This document shows positions 44,749 through 52,803 of a stretch of DNA of 64,000 nucleotides, piece by piece (the first letter of the stretch is position 1; each line of letters opens with the position of its first letter). Position numbers and translations under genes: made by a program. Below the pieces are notes generated by a model, which was given only the letters and a program-made list of their open reading frames with translations, was not told the DNA's origin and did no database searches. The DNA is from Streptomyces sp. CB02058 (GTDB taxonomy: Bacteria; Actinomycetota; Actinomycetes; Streptomycetales; Streptomycetaceae), in NCBI RefSeq assembly GCF_001905505.1, contig NZ_LIPG01000007.1, positions 62,001-126,000 on the forward strand, given 5' to 3'.

Positions 44749-45851
44749 CGTTCTCTTCTTTCCGGCAGCAGGACGGGCTTGATCACGCGTCCGGCGTCAC
44801 AGTCGCGTTCGGCCTCGTTGATGTCGGCCAGCGGGTAGGTGCGGATCAGTTGGTCGAAGGGGAAGCGGCCGGCCTGCCACAGACCGATCAGCCGGGGTAT
44901 GAGCAGTTCGGGTACGGCATCCCCCTCGCAGATGTGCCGGATGCTGCGGCCTCTGTCGAGCGTGCCCGGTTCGAGCGGCAGGGCCGAGTGCAGACGTGCC
45001 ACGAGCCCGAGGATGCCGGTGGGGCGCAGCGCGCGGAGCGCGTCGTTGATGAGCGGGGCGGAGGCCGTGGTGTCCAGGGCGTACTGTGCGCCGCCGTCGG
45101 TGTGCCGGCGGATGCGTTCGGCCAGTCCGGCCGTCGCGGCGGACAGCGGGACCGCACCGTACCGCTCGGCCAGGTCCAGGCGCCCCTGATGCCGGTCGAC
45201 GGCCACGGTCCGTACTCCGGCGGAGGTGGCTGCCATGACCGCGGTCAGGCCCACCGCTCCCGCGCCGAGTACGACGAGGGTGTCACCGGGACCGGCACGG
45301 AAGGTGTTCAGTACGGCTCCGGCGCCGGTGAGGGCGCCGCAGCCGAGCGGACCGAGCAGTTCGAGCGGCAGGGCGGGGTCGACCCGGACGGCGTTGCGCG
45401 CCGGGACGAGGGCGTACTCGGCGAAGGAGGACTGGCCGAACCACCTGGAGGCCACCGCTCCCCCGGTGGCGTCGGTGAGCCGAGAAGCGTCCGCCTCGCG
45501 TCCCCCGAAGAGGTTGAGTGAGGCGAAGGAGTCGCAGTAGGCGGGGGCCGCGCCACGGCAGTTCCGGCAGCCTCCGCAGGAATCGAAGCTCAGCACGACG
45601 TGGTCGCCGACGCCGATCGCACTGTCGGGGCTGTCGCCCGACGCCACCACGACTCCGGTCCCCTCGTGGCCGAGGACGGCCGGCAGAGGGGTGCGGCCGG
45701 CTGATCGCCGGACCGCGAGATCGGTCCGGCACACTCCGCACCCCGCGATCTTCACGAGGATCTCACCTGCGGCCGGGCCTGTCCTCAGGACGACCTCCTC
45801 GACCGCGAACGGGGACCCGTAGGAGCGCAGCACGGCGGCTCGGAACCTCAT
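44745..45851 (-). CDS. Zinc-dependent medium-chain alcohol dehydrogenase
   Basis: A 368-residue MDR enzyme. Catalytic zinc ligands are seen in 'GCGVCRTDLAV' (Cys38) and 'GHEGTGVV' (His62-Glu63). The structural-zinc cysteines lie in 'SCGGCRNCRGAAPAYC'. The NAD(P)-binding 'VVLGAGAVGLTAVMAA' follows at about 190. Overall it is most like aryl-alcohol/benzyl-alcohol dehydrogenases. ATG 45851 overlaps the aldehyde dehydrogenase stop; longer starts would lie inside that gene. In this operon it probably interconverts a hydroxymethyl furan and its aldehyde. Confidence 0.88.
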   Translation of the reverse strand: MRFRAAVLRSYGSPFAVEEVVLRTGPAAGEILVKIAGCGVCRTDLAVRRSAGRTPLPAVLGHEGTGVVVASGDSPDSAIGVGDHVVLSFDSCGGCRNCRGAAPAYCDSFASLNLFGGREADASRLTDATGGAVASRWFGQSSFAEYALVPARNAVRVDPALPLELLGPLGCGALTGAGAVLNTFRAGPGDTLVVLGAGAVGLTAVMAATSAGVRTVAVDRHQGRLDLAERYGAVPLSAATAGLAERIRRHTDGGAQYALDTTASAPLINDALRALRPTGILGLVARLHSALPLEPGTLDRGRSIRHICEGDAVPELLIPRLIGLWQAGRFPFDQLIRTYPLADINEAERDCDAGRVIKPVLLPERRER

Positions 45852-47257
45852 CGCTCTTCCTCCCGCGGCCGGTGCACGACGAACGGACGGAGGTTGCCGT
45901 AGAGACCCCACGGTCCGCCGGCGACACCGACCCCGCTGTCCTTGACGCCTGCGAAGGGCTGGGCGAGGGAGAGTTCGGCGTGGTGGTTGATCCAGGCGGT
46001 GCCGCATTCGAGCCGGTCGGCTGTCGCCGCCGCCCGGTCGAGATCGGTGCCCCAGACGGAGCCGCCCAGCCCGAAGCCGGTGCTGTTGGCCTCCTCGACG
46101 GCCTGGTCGAGGTCTCGGTACGGCAGTACCGGCAGAACCGGTCCGAACTGCTCCTCGGTCACCACCGGGGTGTCGCGCGGGACGTCCGTGAGGATCGTGG
46201 GTGCGAAGAAGTAGCCCGGCCCGTCGAGCCGGTGACCGCCGGTCGCCGCCCGGGCGCCGGCGGCCAGGGCCTGTTGTGTGACCCGCTCGACCCGGGCCAG
46301 CTGGGGGGCGTTGTTGACCGGCCCGAGCCGGGTGTCCGGGTCCAGGCCGGGTCCGACGACGACGGTCTTCGCGCGGTGCGCGAGGGCCTCGACGACCTCG
46401 GCGTGGAGGCGGGCCGGCGCATAGACGCGTTTGACCGCCATGCAGACCTGCCCGCAGTTGCGGAAGGCGGCCCAGAACAGCCGATCCGCGATCCGGTCCA
46501 CGTCGACGTCGTCCAGGAGGACGGCCGCATCGTTGCCGCCCAGTTCGAGGGTGACACGGGCGAGGGAGGCCGCCGCGGCACCGGCGACGGCCCGTCCGGT
46601 CGGCACCGAGCCGGTGAAGGTGACGTGGCGGAAAGCCGGATGGGAGGCGAGGTGGGCACCGAGGGGTTCCCGCCCGGTGACGACGGTCAGGACGTCCTCA
46701 GGGAGAGCCGTGGCGAGGACGGCACCGAGCAGTCGGGTGGCGAGGGGCGTGTAGGGGGACGGTTTGAGAACCACGGTGTTGCCGGCCGCGAGTGCGGGAG
46801 CGAACTTGGCCGACGCGAGCTGAAGGGGAAAGTTCCACGGCACGATCGCGGCAACAGGGCCGAGAGGGCGCCAGCGGATCTCGCTGTGCACGGGCCGGCC
46901 GTCGTCGATCCGGCGGGTACGGGGGGCCAGATCGGCGAAGTACCGCAGCCGGGCCGCCGTACGGGCGACCTCGGCGTACGACTCGGCGAGGGGTTTGCCC
47001 TGTTCCCGGGTAAGCAGCGGAGCGAGGTCGTCCCGGGCGGTCTCCACGGCGTCGGCGGCGGCGTTCAGTCCGGTGGCGCGGGCGGCCGGATCGGCGCGCC
47101 ATCCGGTCCAGGCGCGCCGGGCCCGGTCGATCGCGTCGTCCAGCTCGTCCGGCCGCTGGTCAGGTGTCTCGTCGAAGGTCTCCCCGGTGGCCGGGTCGAT
47201 GACGGCGAGGCGTGAGGCGCGGTGTTCGAGGGCGCGGTCCACTTCGGGTGTCGGCAT
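45848..47257 (-). CDS. Aldehyde dehydrogenase
   Basis: A 469-residue NAD(P)-dependent aldehyde dehydrogenase. Motifs in order: 'IVPWNFPLQLASAKFAPAL', 'KPSPYTP', 'FTGSVPTGRAV', 'LELGGND' with the general-base Glu, and 'RNCGQVCMA' with the catalytic Cys; 'EEQFGPVLPV' follows. The length is standard. It starts eight bases after the stop of the MfnB-like gene and overlaps the alcohol dehydrogenase gene. Together these would oxidise a furan aldehyde to a furoic acid; this is an inference from the operon. Confidence 0.88.
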   Translation of the reverse strand: MPTPEVDRALEHRASRLAVIDPATGETFDETPDQRPDELDDAIDRARRAWTGWRADPAARATGLNAAADAVETARDDLAPLLTREQGKPLAESYAEVARTAARLRYFADLAPRTRRIDDGRPVHSEIRWRPLGPVAAIVPWNFPLQLASAKFAPALAAGNTVVLKPSPYTPLATRLLGAVLATALPEDVLTVVTGREPLGAHLASHPAFRHVTFTGSVPTGRAVAGAAAASLARVTLELGGNDAAVLLDDVDVDRIADRLFWAAFRNCGQVCMAVKRVYAPARLHAEVVEALAHRAKTVVVGPGLDPDTRLGPVNNAPQLARVERVTQQALAAGARAATGGHRLDGPGYFFAPTILTDVPRDTPVVTEEQFGPVLPVLPYRDLDQAVEEANSTGFGLGGSVWGTDLDRAAATADRLECGTAWINHHAELSLAQPFAGVKDSGVGVAGGPWGLYGNLRPFVVHRPREEER

Positions 47258-47265
47258 CCCGGCGT

Positions 47266-48021
47266 TCAGTTCAGGGCCGGGACGTCGGCGGCGTGCTCCC
47301 GGGCCTGCCGGTCCATTTCCGCCCGGAATGCCGCGACCAAGTGCGGCTGGATCCTTCCGGCATTGCGGTCACCGCCCGAGCAGACCGCTCCGCGCACGCC
47401 CACGATGTCCGTGCCGATACGGGTCAGCGGACCGAGGTCGGCCTGCTTGACGCTGCCTGCGAGGGCGGCGAGCAGACCGGCTGCGTGGGCGCGACGGACG
47501 AACTCGCCGCAGACGTCCGGCGGAACGTGGTCGAACAGCCGCGTCCCGTCCTTGATCGCGGTGTCCAGCATGGCCGCGTCGGCACCGGCGCGGGCTGCGA
47601 TGTCGGGCAGGGCGAGCGGATTGACGCAGCCCACGCGGTGGGCGTCGGCATAGCCCGAGGCGACGACCAGCGCGTCCGGTCGGTGGTCCTTCACCGCCCG
47701 GACAACCGCCCGCATGACCTCGACGCCTTGCTCAGGAGTGGTACATCCGTACAGCCCCACCTTGATGTACGTGGCACCGGAGACGGCCGCGCCGAGCGCG
47801 GCCTGTGCCACGGTGCCCGGCTTGTACGGCACGTCGCCGACTGTGGCGGACACCGGTTTGTCCGCCGGAACCGCGTCGCGGATCTCCCGGATGACCCAGG
47901 GAAAGTTGGCGCCGAGAGAGCCTTCGTCAGGCTTCTTGACGTCGACGATGTCGAGGTGTTCCGCCGCCTTCGCGCAAGCGCGCGCTTCCTCGACGCCGTC
48001 CGGGGAGATGAGAAGCAACAC
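47266..48021 (-). CDS. MfnB-type (5-formylfuran-3-yl)methyl phosphate synthase
   Basis: A 251-residue TIM-barrel enzyme matching the DUF556/MfnB family. It condenses two glyceraldehyde-3-phosphate molecules into a phosphorylated furan aldehyde, first known from methanofuran biosynthesis. Visible signatures: 'VLLLISPDGVEEA' at the start, 'LDIVDVKKPDEGSLGAN' with the Schiff-base-type Lys29 (24-39), and 'ATYIKVGLYG' with Lys87. The GTG at 48021 is chosen because AAGGAG lies six bases before and gives the usual family length. It heads a four-gene operon with aldehyde dehydrogenase, alcohol dehydrogenase and methyltransferase. None of the other methanofuran genes is nearby, so a different furan product is likely. 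Confidence 0.85.
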   Translation of the reverse strand: MLLLISPDGVEEARACAKAAEHLDIVDVKKPDEGSLGANFPWVIREIRDAVPADKPVSATVGDVPYKPGTVAQAALGAAVSGATYIKVGLYGCTTPEQGVEVMRAVVRAVKDHRPDALVVASGYADAHRVGCVNPLALPDIAARAGADAAMLDTAIKDGTRLFDHVPPDVCGEFVRRAHAAGLLAALAGSVKQADLGPLTRIGTDIVGVRGAVCSGGDRNAGRIQPHLVAAFRAEMDRQAREHAADVPALN

Positions 48022-48279
48022 CGTGAACTCCTTCCGCCGCGAGTCCGCCCGGCCGGGGCACGGGAAACCGCGGATCACCTGGTTCATGTGCGGTGTTCTC
48101 ATCATTTCCGCTGCCCGCGCGGGGCGGTAGGGCGTGCGGAGTTCCCCGGACGGCGCGTGTACGTCTGCGAATGACTCCGAGTGCACCGGCGCGATGAGCC
48201 CGAGGGCGCCGGTTCGACCGCGGACCTCCTGGACCGTGACCAAGGACGCCTTCTGGCAGATGGCCTGACCGAGACCATC

Positions 48280-48500
48280 GAGGGCGGAGTCGCCTGTGTC
48301 GACGCCTTGGTAGGAGGGCTGCGCGCACTCGGGGCCACTTACCGGAATCGGCCATGGGCGTCCCCACCGACAATCCCGGAAGCCTGACCACCGACTACTT
48401 CGTCAATCTGCTCGACCAGGGGTTGACCTGGACCCCGTCGGCCCACGATCCGGAGGTCGCGGATGGCGATCGTCCCCGCCGTCCTCACCCTGCTCGGTGA
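48280..48500 (+). pseudogene. C-terminal remnant of catalase-peroxidase (KatG)
   Basis: The first frame reads 'ALVGGLRALGATYRN'. After a frame change, 'GVPTDNPGSLTTDYFVNLLD' and 'QGLTWTPSA' follow, ending at TGA 48498. These blocks are consecutive in KatG, within its C-terminal domain. Everything before and after is missing. Bases 48022-48279 hold no other gene apart from upstream sequence of the furan operon. Confidence 0.65.
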
Positions 48501-48627
48501 TCGGGACCGCGGTCGGTCTCGTGTGCCGACCTCCAGTGATTGCATACCGCTATCAGCGAGTCTAGGCTCGCCCACGCTCAGTGAATGCAATTCGCAACAC
48601 ATCGCTTCGAGGGCAGGAGTCCGTGCC

Positions 48628-49272
48628 ATGTCCCGCGTGAGAGTCCACAACTTCTCCGTCTCCATCGATGGATTCGCCACCGGTGAAGGGCAGAGCCTCG
48701 ATGCCCCGTTCGGTCACGCCGGCACACGGCTCCATGAGTGGTTCTTCCCGACCAGGACCTTCCAGCAGATGCTGGGCAAGGCGGACGGAAGCACCGGGGC
48801 CGATGACGCCGTCGCCGGCACCTGGAACGCCGGCATCGGAGCGGAAATCATGGGCCGCAACAAGTTCGCCCCTCAGCGCGGGCCGTGGGAGAACGAAGAC
48901 TGGAAGGGCTGGTGGGGGCCCAACCCGCCTTTCCACACGCCGGTGTTCGTCCTGACCCACCACCCCCGCCCCGCGGTGGAGATGGAGGGCGGTACCACCT
49001 TCCATTTCATCGACGCCACACCGCAGGAGGCGCTCCGTCAGGCGCGAGAAGCCGCGGGCGGCCTGGACGTGAGGATCGGCGGCGGGCCGACCACGGTCCG
49101 CGAGTTCCTCGCAGAAGACCTGGTCGATCATCTCCACGTCGCCGTCGTCCCGATCATCCTGGGCCGCGGTGAGCGCCTGTGGGACGGACTCGAAGGACTC
49201 GACGGGCGCTTCCGGACCGAGTCCGTGACAACCCCCAGCGGCGTCACGCACCTGACGTTCACCCGGCCGTAG
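48628..49272 (+). CDS. Dihydrofolate-reductase-like (RibD C-terminal) protein
   Basis: A 214-residue member of the RibD_C/dihydrofolate-reductase superfamily. The opening 'VHNFSVSIDGFATGEGQSL', the central 'VFVLTHHPRP', the NADPH site 'DVRIGGGPTTVREFL' and the end 'VVPIILGRGERLWDGL' are typical. Such proteins are common in actinobacteria with unknown substrates. ATG 48628 follows a GCAGGAG site. Confidence 0.8.
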   Translation: MSRVRVHNFSVSIDGFATGEGQSLDAPFGHAGTRLHEWFFPTRTFQQMLGKADGSTGADDAVAGTWNAGIGAEIMGRNKFAPQRGPWENEDWKGWWGPNPPFHTPVFVLTHHPRPAVEMEGGTTFHFIDATPQEALRQAREAAGGLDVRIGGGPTTVREFLAEDLVDHLHVAVVPIILGRGERLWDGLEGLDGRFRTESVTTPSGVTHLTFTRP

Positions 49273-49643
49273 GCACCTGAGGGCAGCGCGACCGCCCGCA
49301 CAGGCAGTACCTCCTGCTTGGCATCGACGCCCGGGGCGGGCCGTCCGCTCCGGCGCGATCGTCTCTGCCCCGGGTCCCTGGCGGACGTCCGCTCAGGTCG
49401 GCCCAGGCGTGCGCCCATGCCACGCACGCCTTGACGAGGCGGATGAGGGCGCTCCGGCCGACGATCCGGACTCCGCCGCGAGCCCGTCTCAGTACTGCGG
49501 CCGGCGTCCGTGGTCCCTCCGTTCCCTCCGCGGCAGCCATCGCTCCACCAACCGCTGCCCCTCGCAGGACCGCGCTGTGGCCCCGGAGGGTGGCGCATCC
49601 CTCGGCGGATGCCGCCACCCTCGACCGTTTCCGGCAGCAGCCC
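49273..49643. other. Gap without recognisable gene
   Basis: 370 bases between convergent genes. No motif or hairpin of note seen. Confidence 0.4.
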
Positions 49644-50606
49644 TCAGGCCGTCGCCGCGAAAGCGTCGACGCCTGTGAGTCCGGCGGACAGCGCCCACAG
49701 CCGCGCGGCCTGCTCGGGGTCGGTCGCGTGTGCGTGCACGCCTCCTTCCGAACCGTCGACGGCCGGCTCGGCGACGTCGCAGTCCTCGCAGTACACACCT
49801 CCCATACCGGCCAGTTGGGGAGAGGTCACCGCCCATACCTGCGTCGCCGCGCCCTGCTCAGGCGTCTTGAAGGTGGGATCGGCCGGGTTGCCGCTCTCGT
49901 CGATCCAGCCCGCGTCGACCATCTCCGCCTTCGCCAGGTGGCGCTGCAGCGGGGTGAGGATGCTGCCCGGATGCACCGCGAACGCTCTGACTCCGGCGTC
50001 GCGGCCGAGCGCGTCGAGTTGCACGGCGAACAGCACGTTCGCCGCCTTCGCCTGGCCGTACGCCTCCCACCGGTCGTACGCGCTCTCGAACTGAACGTCG
50101 TCCCAGCGCACTCCGGTGATGCCGTGGGCGCCGGAGGACACGGCGACCACGCGCCCGCCACCCTGCGCGATCGCCGGCCAGAGGTGGTTGACCAGCGCGT
50201 AGTGACCCAGGTGGTTCGTGGCGAACTGGGCCTCCCAGCCCGGCCCGACCCGTGTCTCGGGGCAGGCCATGATTCCAGCGTTGTTGATCACGAGGTCGAC
50301 CTCGCGGCCGGAGGCGAGGAAGCGGTCGGCGAAACCCCGGACGCTGTCGAGGTCCGCGAGGTCGAGGTCCTCGGTCTCGACACCGTCGATGCCCTGCACC
50401 GCCTCCTGGGCGGCCTCCCGTCGGCGGGCGGGGACCACGACGTGCGCTCCGGCACGCGCCAGGGCGCGAGTCGTCTCCAGGCCGAGTCCCGAGTAGCCGC
50501 CGGTGACGATGGCGGTGCTGCCGGACAGATCGATGCCGCGCAGGACGTCGTCCGCGGTGCTCCGGGCGCCGAGGCCCGATCCGATCTTGTGCTGAGGTGT
50601 GGTCAT
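49644..50606 (-). CDS. Short-chain dehydrogenase/reductase
   Basis: A 320-residue SDR of the retinol-dehydrogenase/WWOX-like type. NAD(P) motif 'VTGGYSGLGLETTRAL' (33-48), 'VINNAGIMACP', catalytic Ser in 'VVAVSSGAHG' and Tyr-x-x-x-Lys in 'YGQAKAAN'. A C-terminal extension carries 'YCEDCDVAEP'. ATG 50606 is the first start with similarity. Substrate unknown; it is divergent from the DUF4139 pair with 146 bases between. Confidence 0.85.
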   Translation of the reverse strand: MTTPQHKIGSGLGARSTADDVLRGIDLSGSTAIVTGGYSGLGLETTRALARAGAHVVVPARRREAAQEAVQGIDGVETEDLDLADLDSVRGFADRFLASGREVDLVINNAGIMACPETRVGPGWEAQFATNHLGHYALVNHLWPAIAQGGGRVVAVSSGAHGITGVRWDDVQFESAYDRWEAYGQAKAANVLFAVQLDALGRDAGVRAFAVHPGSILTPLQRHLAKAEMVDAGWIDESGNPADPTFKTPEQGAATQVWAVTSPQLAGMGGVYCEDCDVAEPAVDGSEGGVHAHATDPEQAARLWALSAGLTGVDAFAATA

Positions 50607-50752
50607 GGCGGCCAAGCTAGGTGCTGGACCGCGCTCTACGGCAAGTGCTGGTGAACGGCACCGTTCCCCGCCAGGCGTACGCCGTTGGCCCTGACGCGCG
50701 CCGAACGTCCTGGCGTAGGCTTCCCTCGGCGTTGGACAGGGGGGCGGAAGAC

Positions 50753-52795
50753 ATGACGGTCGAGGCAGCACAGAGGTGGGGATCGACCCTCGATTCTGTG
50801 GTCGTGTACGAGCGGGGCGCGGTCTGCCGCCGTCTGGCTCGGGGCAGCGTGCCACCGGACGGCAGGGTGCGCGTGACGGGGCTGCCCCGGGCCATTGACC
50901 CGGGCTCGCTGCGGGCCCGGGTTCTGGGCACCCCCGGGGTGCGAGTCAGGGAGGCCCGGGTGGAGGTCGAGGCCGAACCGCGGGCCGTTTCCACGCCCGG
51001 CGAGTTGCGGCACGAGGTCGAGCGGCTGCGGGACGAGTACGGGGCGGCGCAGGTTCGCCGCGACCACCAGCTGACCCTGATCGGTGAGATCGGTGGGCTG
51101 CGCCCGGTGCCCCCGCCCCGCAGGCGCGAGGACGGGCACCGTAGCACCCCGGTCGGCTCCTGGCTCCAGCTGGCCGACTTCGTGGATGACCGGCTGACGG
51201 GACTGCACACGCGCCTCGTCGAGCTGGAGGAAGCACTGCTCCGTGCAGAGCACGAGCTCGACATCGCCGTGGACAGGCTCGCCCGCGCGTCCACCGACGT
51301 ACCGTCGGCGCACGTGGACACGACGGTGTCGGCCCTGCTGATCGTCGATGCCTCGGGCACCGGTGACGCTGCGGCCGAGGTCCTCATTGAACTGGAGTAC
51401 GGGGTTCCTGGCGCCGTCTGGGTGCCGACGTACCGTCTCACCCACCGTCAGGGCGACAGCAGCGGCCGTCTGGTGCTGCGGGCCTCGGTGGCCCAGCGCA
51501 CCGGGGAGGACTGGTCCGGGGTGTCCCTCGCGCTGGCCACGGCGGACCTGCGACGCGGCACCGGGCTGCCGAAGCTCCGCTCGGTCAGGATCGGGCGCCG
51601 GCAGCCCCCTTCGGCGCCGACCGGCTGGCGGGAGCCCCCGGCGGGGCTCACCGACCTTTTCACCGGGTACGACGCGGCCGGCCCTCGTCCTGCCCCGGCC
51701 GCCGTGCCCGTGGCCGCCGGGGCCGTTCCGCCACCGCCGCCCGCACCTCCGGCGGCGTACGGCGGGCCTCCCCCTCCCCCACCGATGCCGGGCAGTGCCT
51801 CCCCCGAACAGTTCGCCGTCGGCATGCCCGCGCCCGCGCAGGCCCGGAGGTCTCGTACGGGCGGCGGGCCCGCGTACGGGGGCGCTCCCCTGGCGGCTCC
51901 CGCCCCGGCCGCGCCTGGCTCGCCCCCGCCGCCGCCCGCGGCTGCGGTGACCGGTCCGCCGCAGCCCAGCGGCGCGGAGCTCGATTACGCCGCCCTCGTG
52001 CTCTGCGGCCCCGAGGAGCGCTCGGCGCGCAGAGGGCGCCTGTTCCCCGGCTCCCCCGTCGACGCGGTGGCGGCCGAGTTCCGCCGGCGCGCCGAAGCGG
52101 TGGCGGCGCTTCCGCTGCCGGGGCACGCGGTGCGGCCCCGTGAGTCGGCCGGTTCCTTCGACCACCGCTTCGACACCGCGGCCCGCGCCGACATCCCGTC
52201 CGACGGCACCTGGCACACCGTCACCATCGGGGAGATCCCGGTCGGCACGAACACCGAGTACCTCTGCATCCCGTCCGTGGAACAGACCGTGTACGCGACG
52301 TTGGTGATATCCAACGAAACCGACCAGGCCCTGCTCGCCGGCCCGGTGGACGTCACGGTCGACGACGACTTCCTGCTGACCGCGGCGTTGCCCACGCTCG
52401 CCCCCGGCGGTGTCCGGCGGCTCGGGCTCGGACGGGCCGAGGGCCTCCAGGTCACCCGCCGGACGAATCTGCTCGAGTCCACGGCCGGCTTGCGCAACAA
52501 CACCACCGTCCTCGACCACCGCGTCCACGTGGAGCTCGCCAACCGCCTCGCGCTTCCCGTGACCGTCGAGGTCCGCGAGCGGGTGCCCGTCACCTCCGAC
52601 CCGGATGTCCGGATCGAGGAGCGGGCCGACTGGACCGCACCCGAGGACGAAGGCGCCGATGCCGGTCTCCGGGCACCGGGCACCCGTGTCTGGCGGGTCG
52701 AGCTGCCCGCGGGCGGCACCGCCGTGCTCGACGGCGGCTACGAAATCCGAATCCCGGCCGGCAAGGCCCTCGTCGGTGGCAACCGCAGGAGCTGA
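50753..52795 (+). CDS. DUF4139/MuiA-like protein with proline-rich linker
   Basis: A 680-residue soluble protein. The N-terminal DUF4140-like part ('DSVVVYERGAVCRRLARG', 10-27) is followed by a helical coiled-coil region (~75-185). The DUF4139 beta-domain ('YGVPGAVWVPTYRLTHRQG', then 'LVLRASVAQRTGEDWSGVSL') is split by a low-complexity Pro/Ala/Gly stretch (about residues 325-400). Related proteins are called mucoidy inhibitor A; their biochemical role is unknown. Eight bases separate it from a paralogue, so the two form an operon. Confidence 0.75.
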   Translation: MTVEAAQRWGSTLDSVVVYERGAVCRRLARGSVPPDGRVRVTGLPRAIDPGSLRARVLGTPGVRVREARVEVEAEPRAVSTPGELRHEVERLRDEYGAAQVRRDHQLTLIGEIGGLRPVPPPRRREDGHRSTPVGSWLQLADFVDDRLTGLHTRLVELEEALLRAEHELDIAVDRLARASTDVPSAHVDTTVSALLIVDASGTGDAAAEVLIELEYGVPGAVWVPTYRLTHRQGDSSGRLVLRASVAQRTGEDWSGVSLALATADLRRGTGLPKLRSVRIGRRQPPSAPTGWREPPAGLTDLFTGYDAAGPRPAPAAVPVAAGAVPPPPPAPPAAYGGPPPPPPMPGSASPEQFAVGMPAPAQARRSRTGGGPAYGGAPLAAPAPAAPGSPPPPPAAAVTGPPQPSGAELDYAALVLCGPEERSARRGRLFPGSPVDAVAAEFRRRAEAVAALPLPGHAVRPRESAGSFDHRFDTAARADIPSDGTWHTVTIGEIPVGTNTEYLCIPSVEQTVYATLVISNETDQALLAGPVDVTVDDDFLLTAALPTLAPGGVRRLGLGRAEGLQVTRRTNLLESTAGLRNNTTVLDHRVHVELANRLALPVTVEVRERVPVTSDPDVRIEERADWTAPEDEGADAGLRAPGTRVWRVELPAGGTAVLDGGYEIRIPAGKALVGGNRRS

Positions 52796-52803
52796 CACAC
52801 ACC

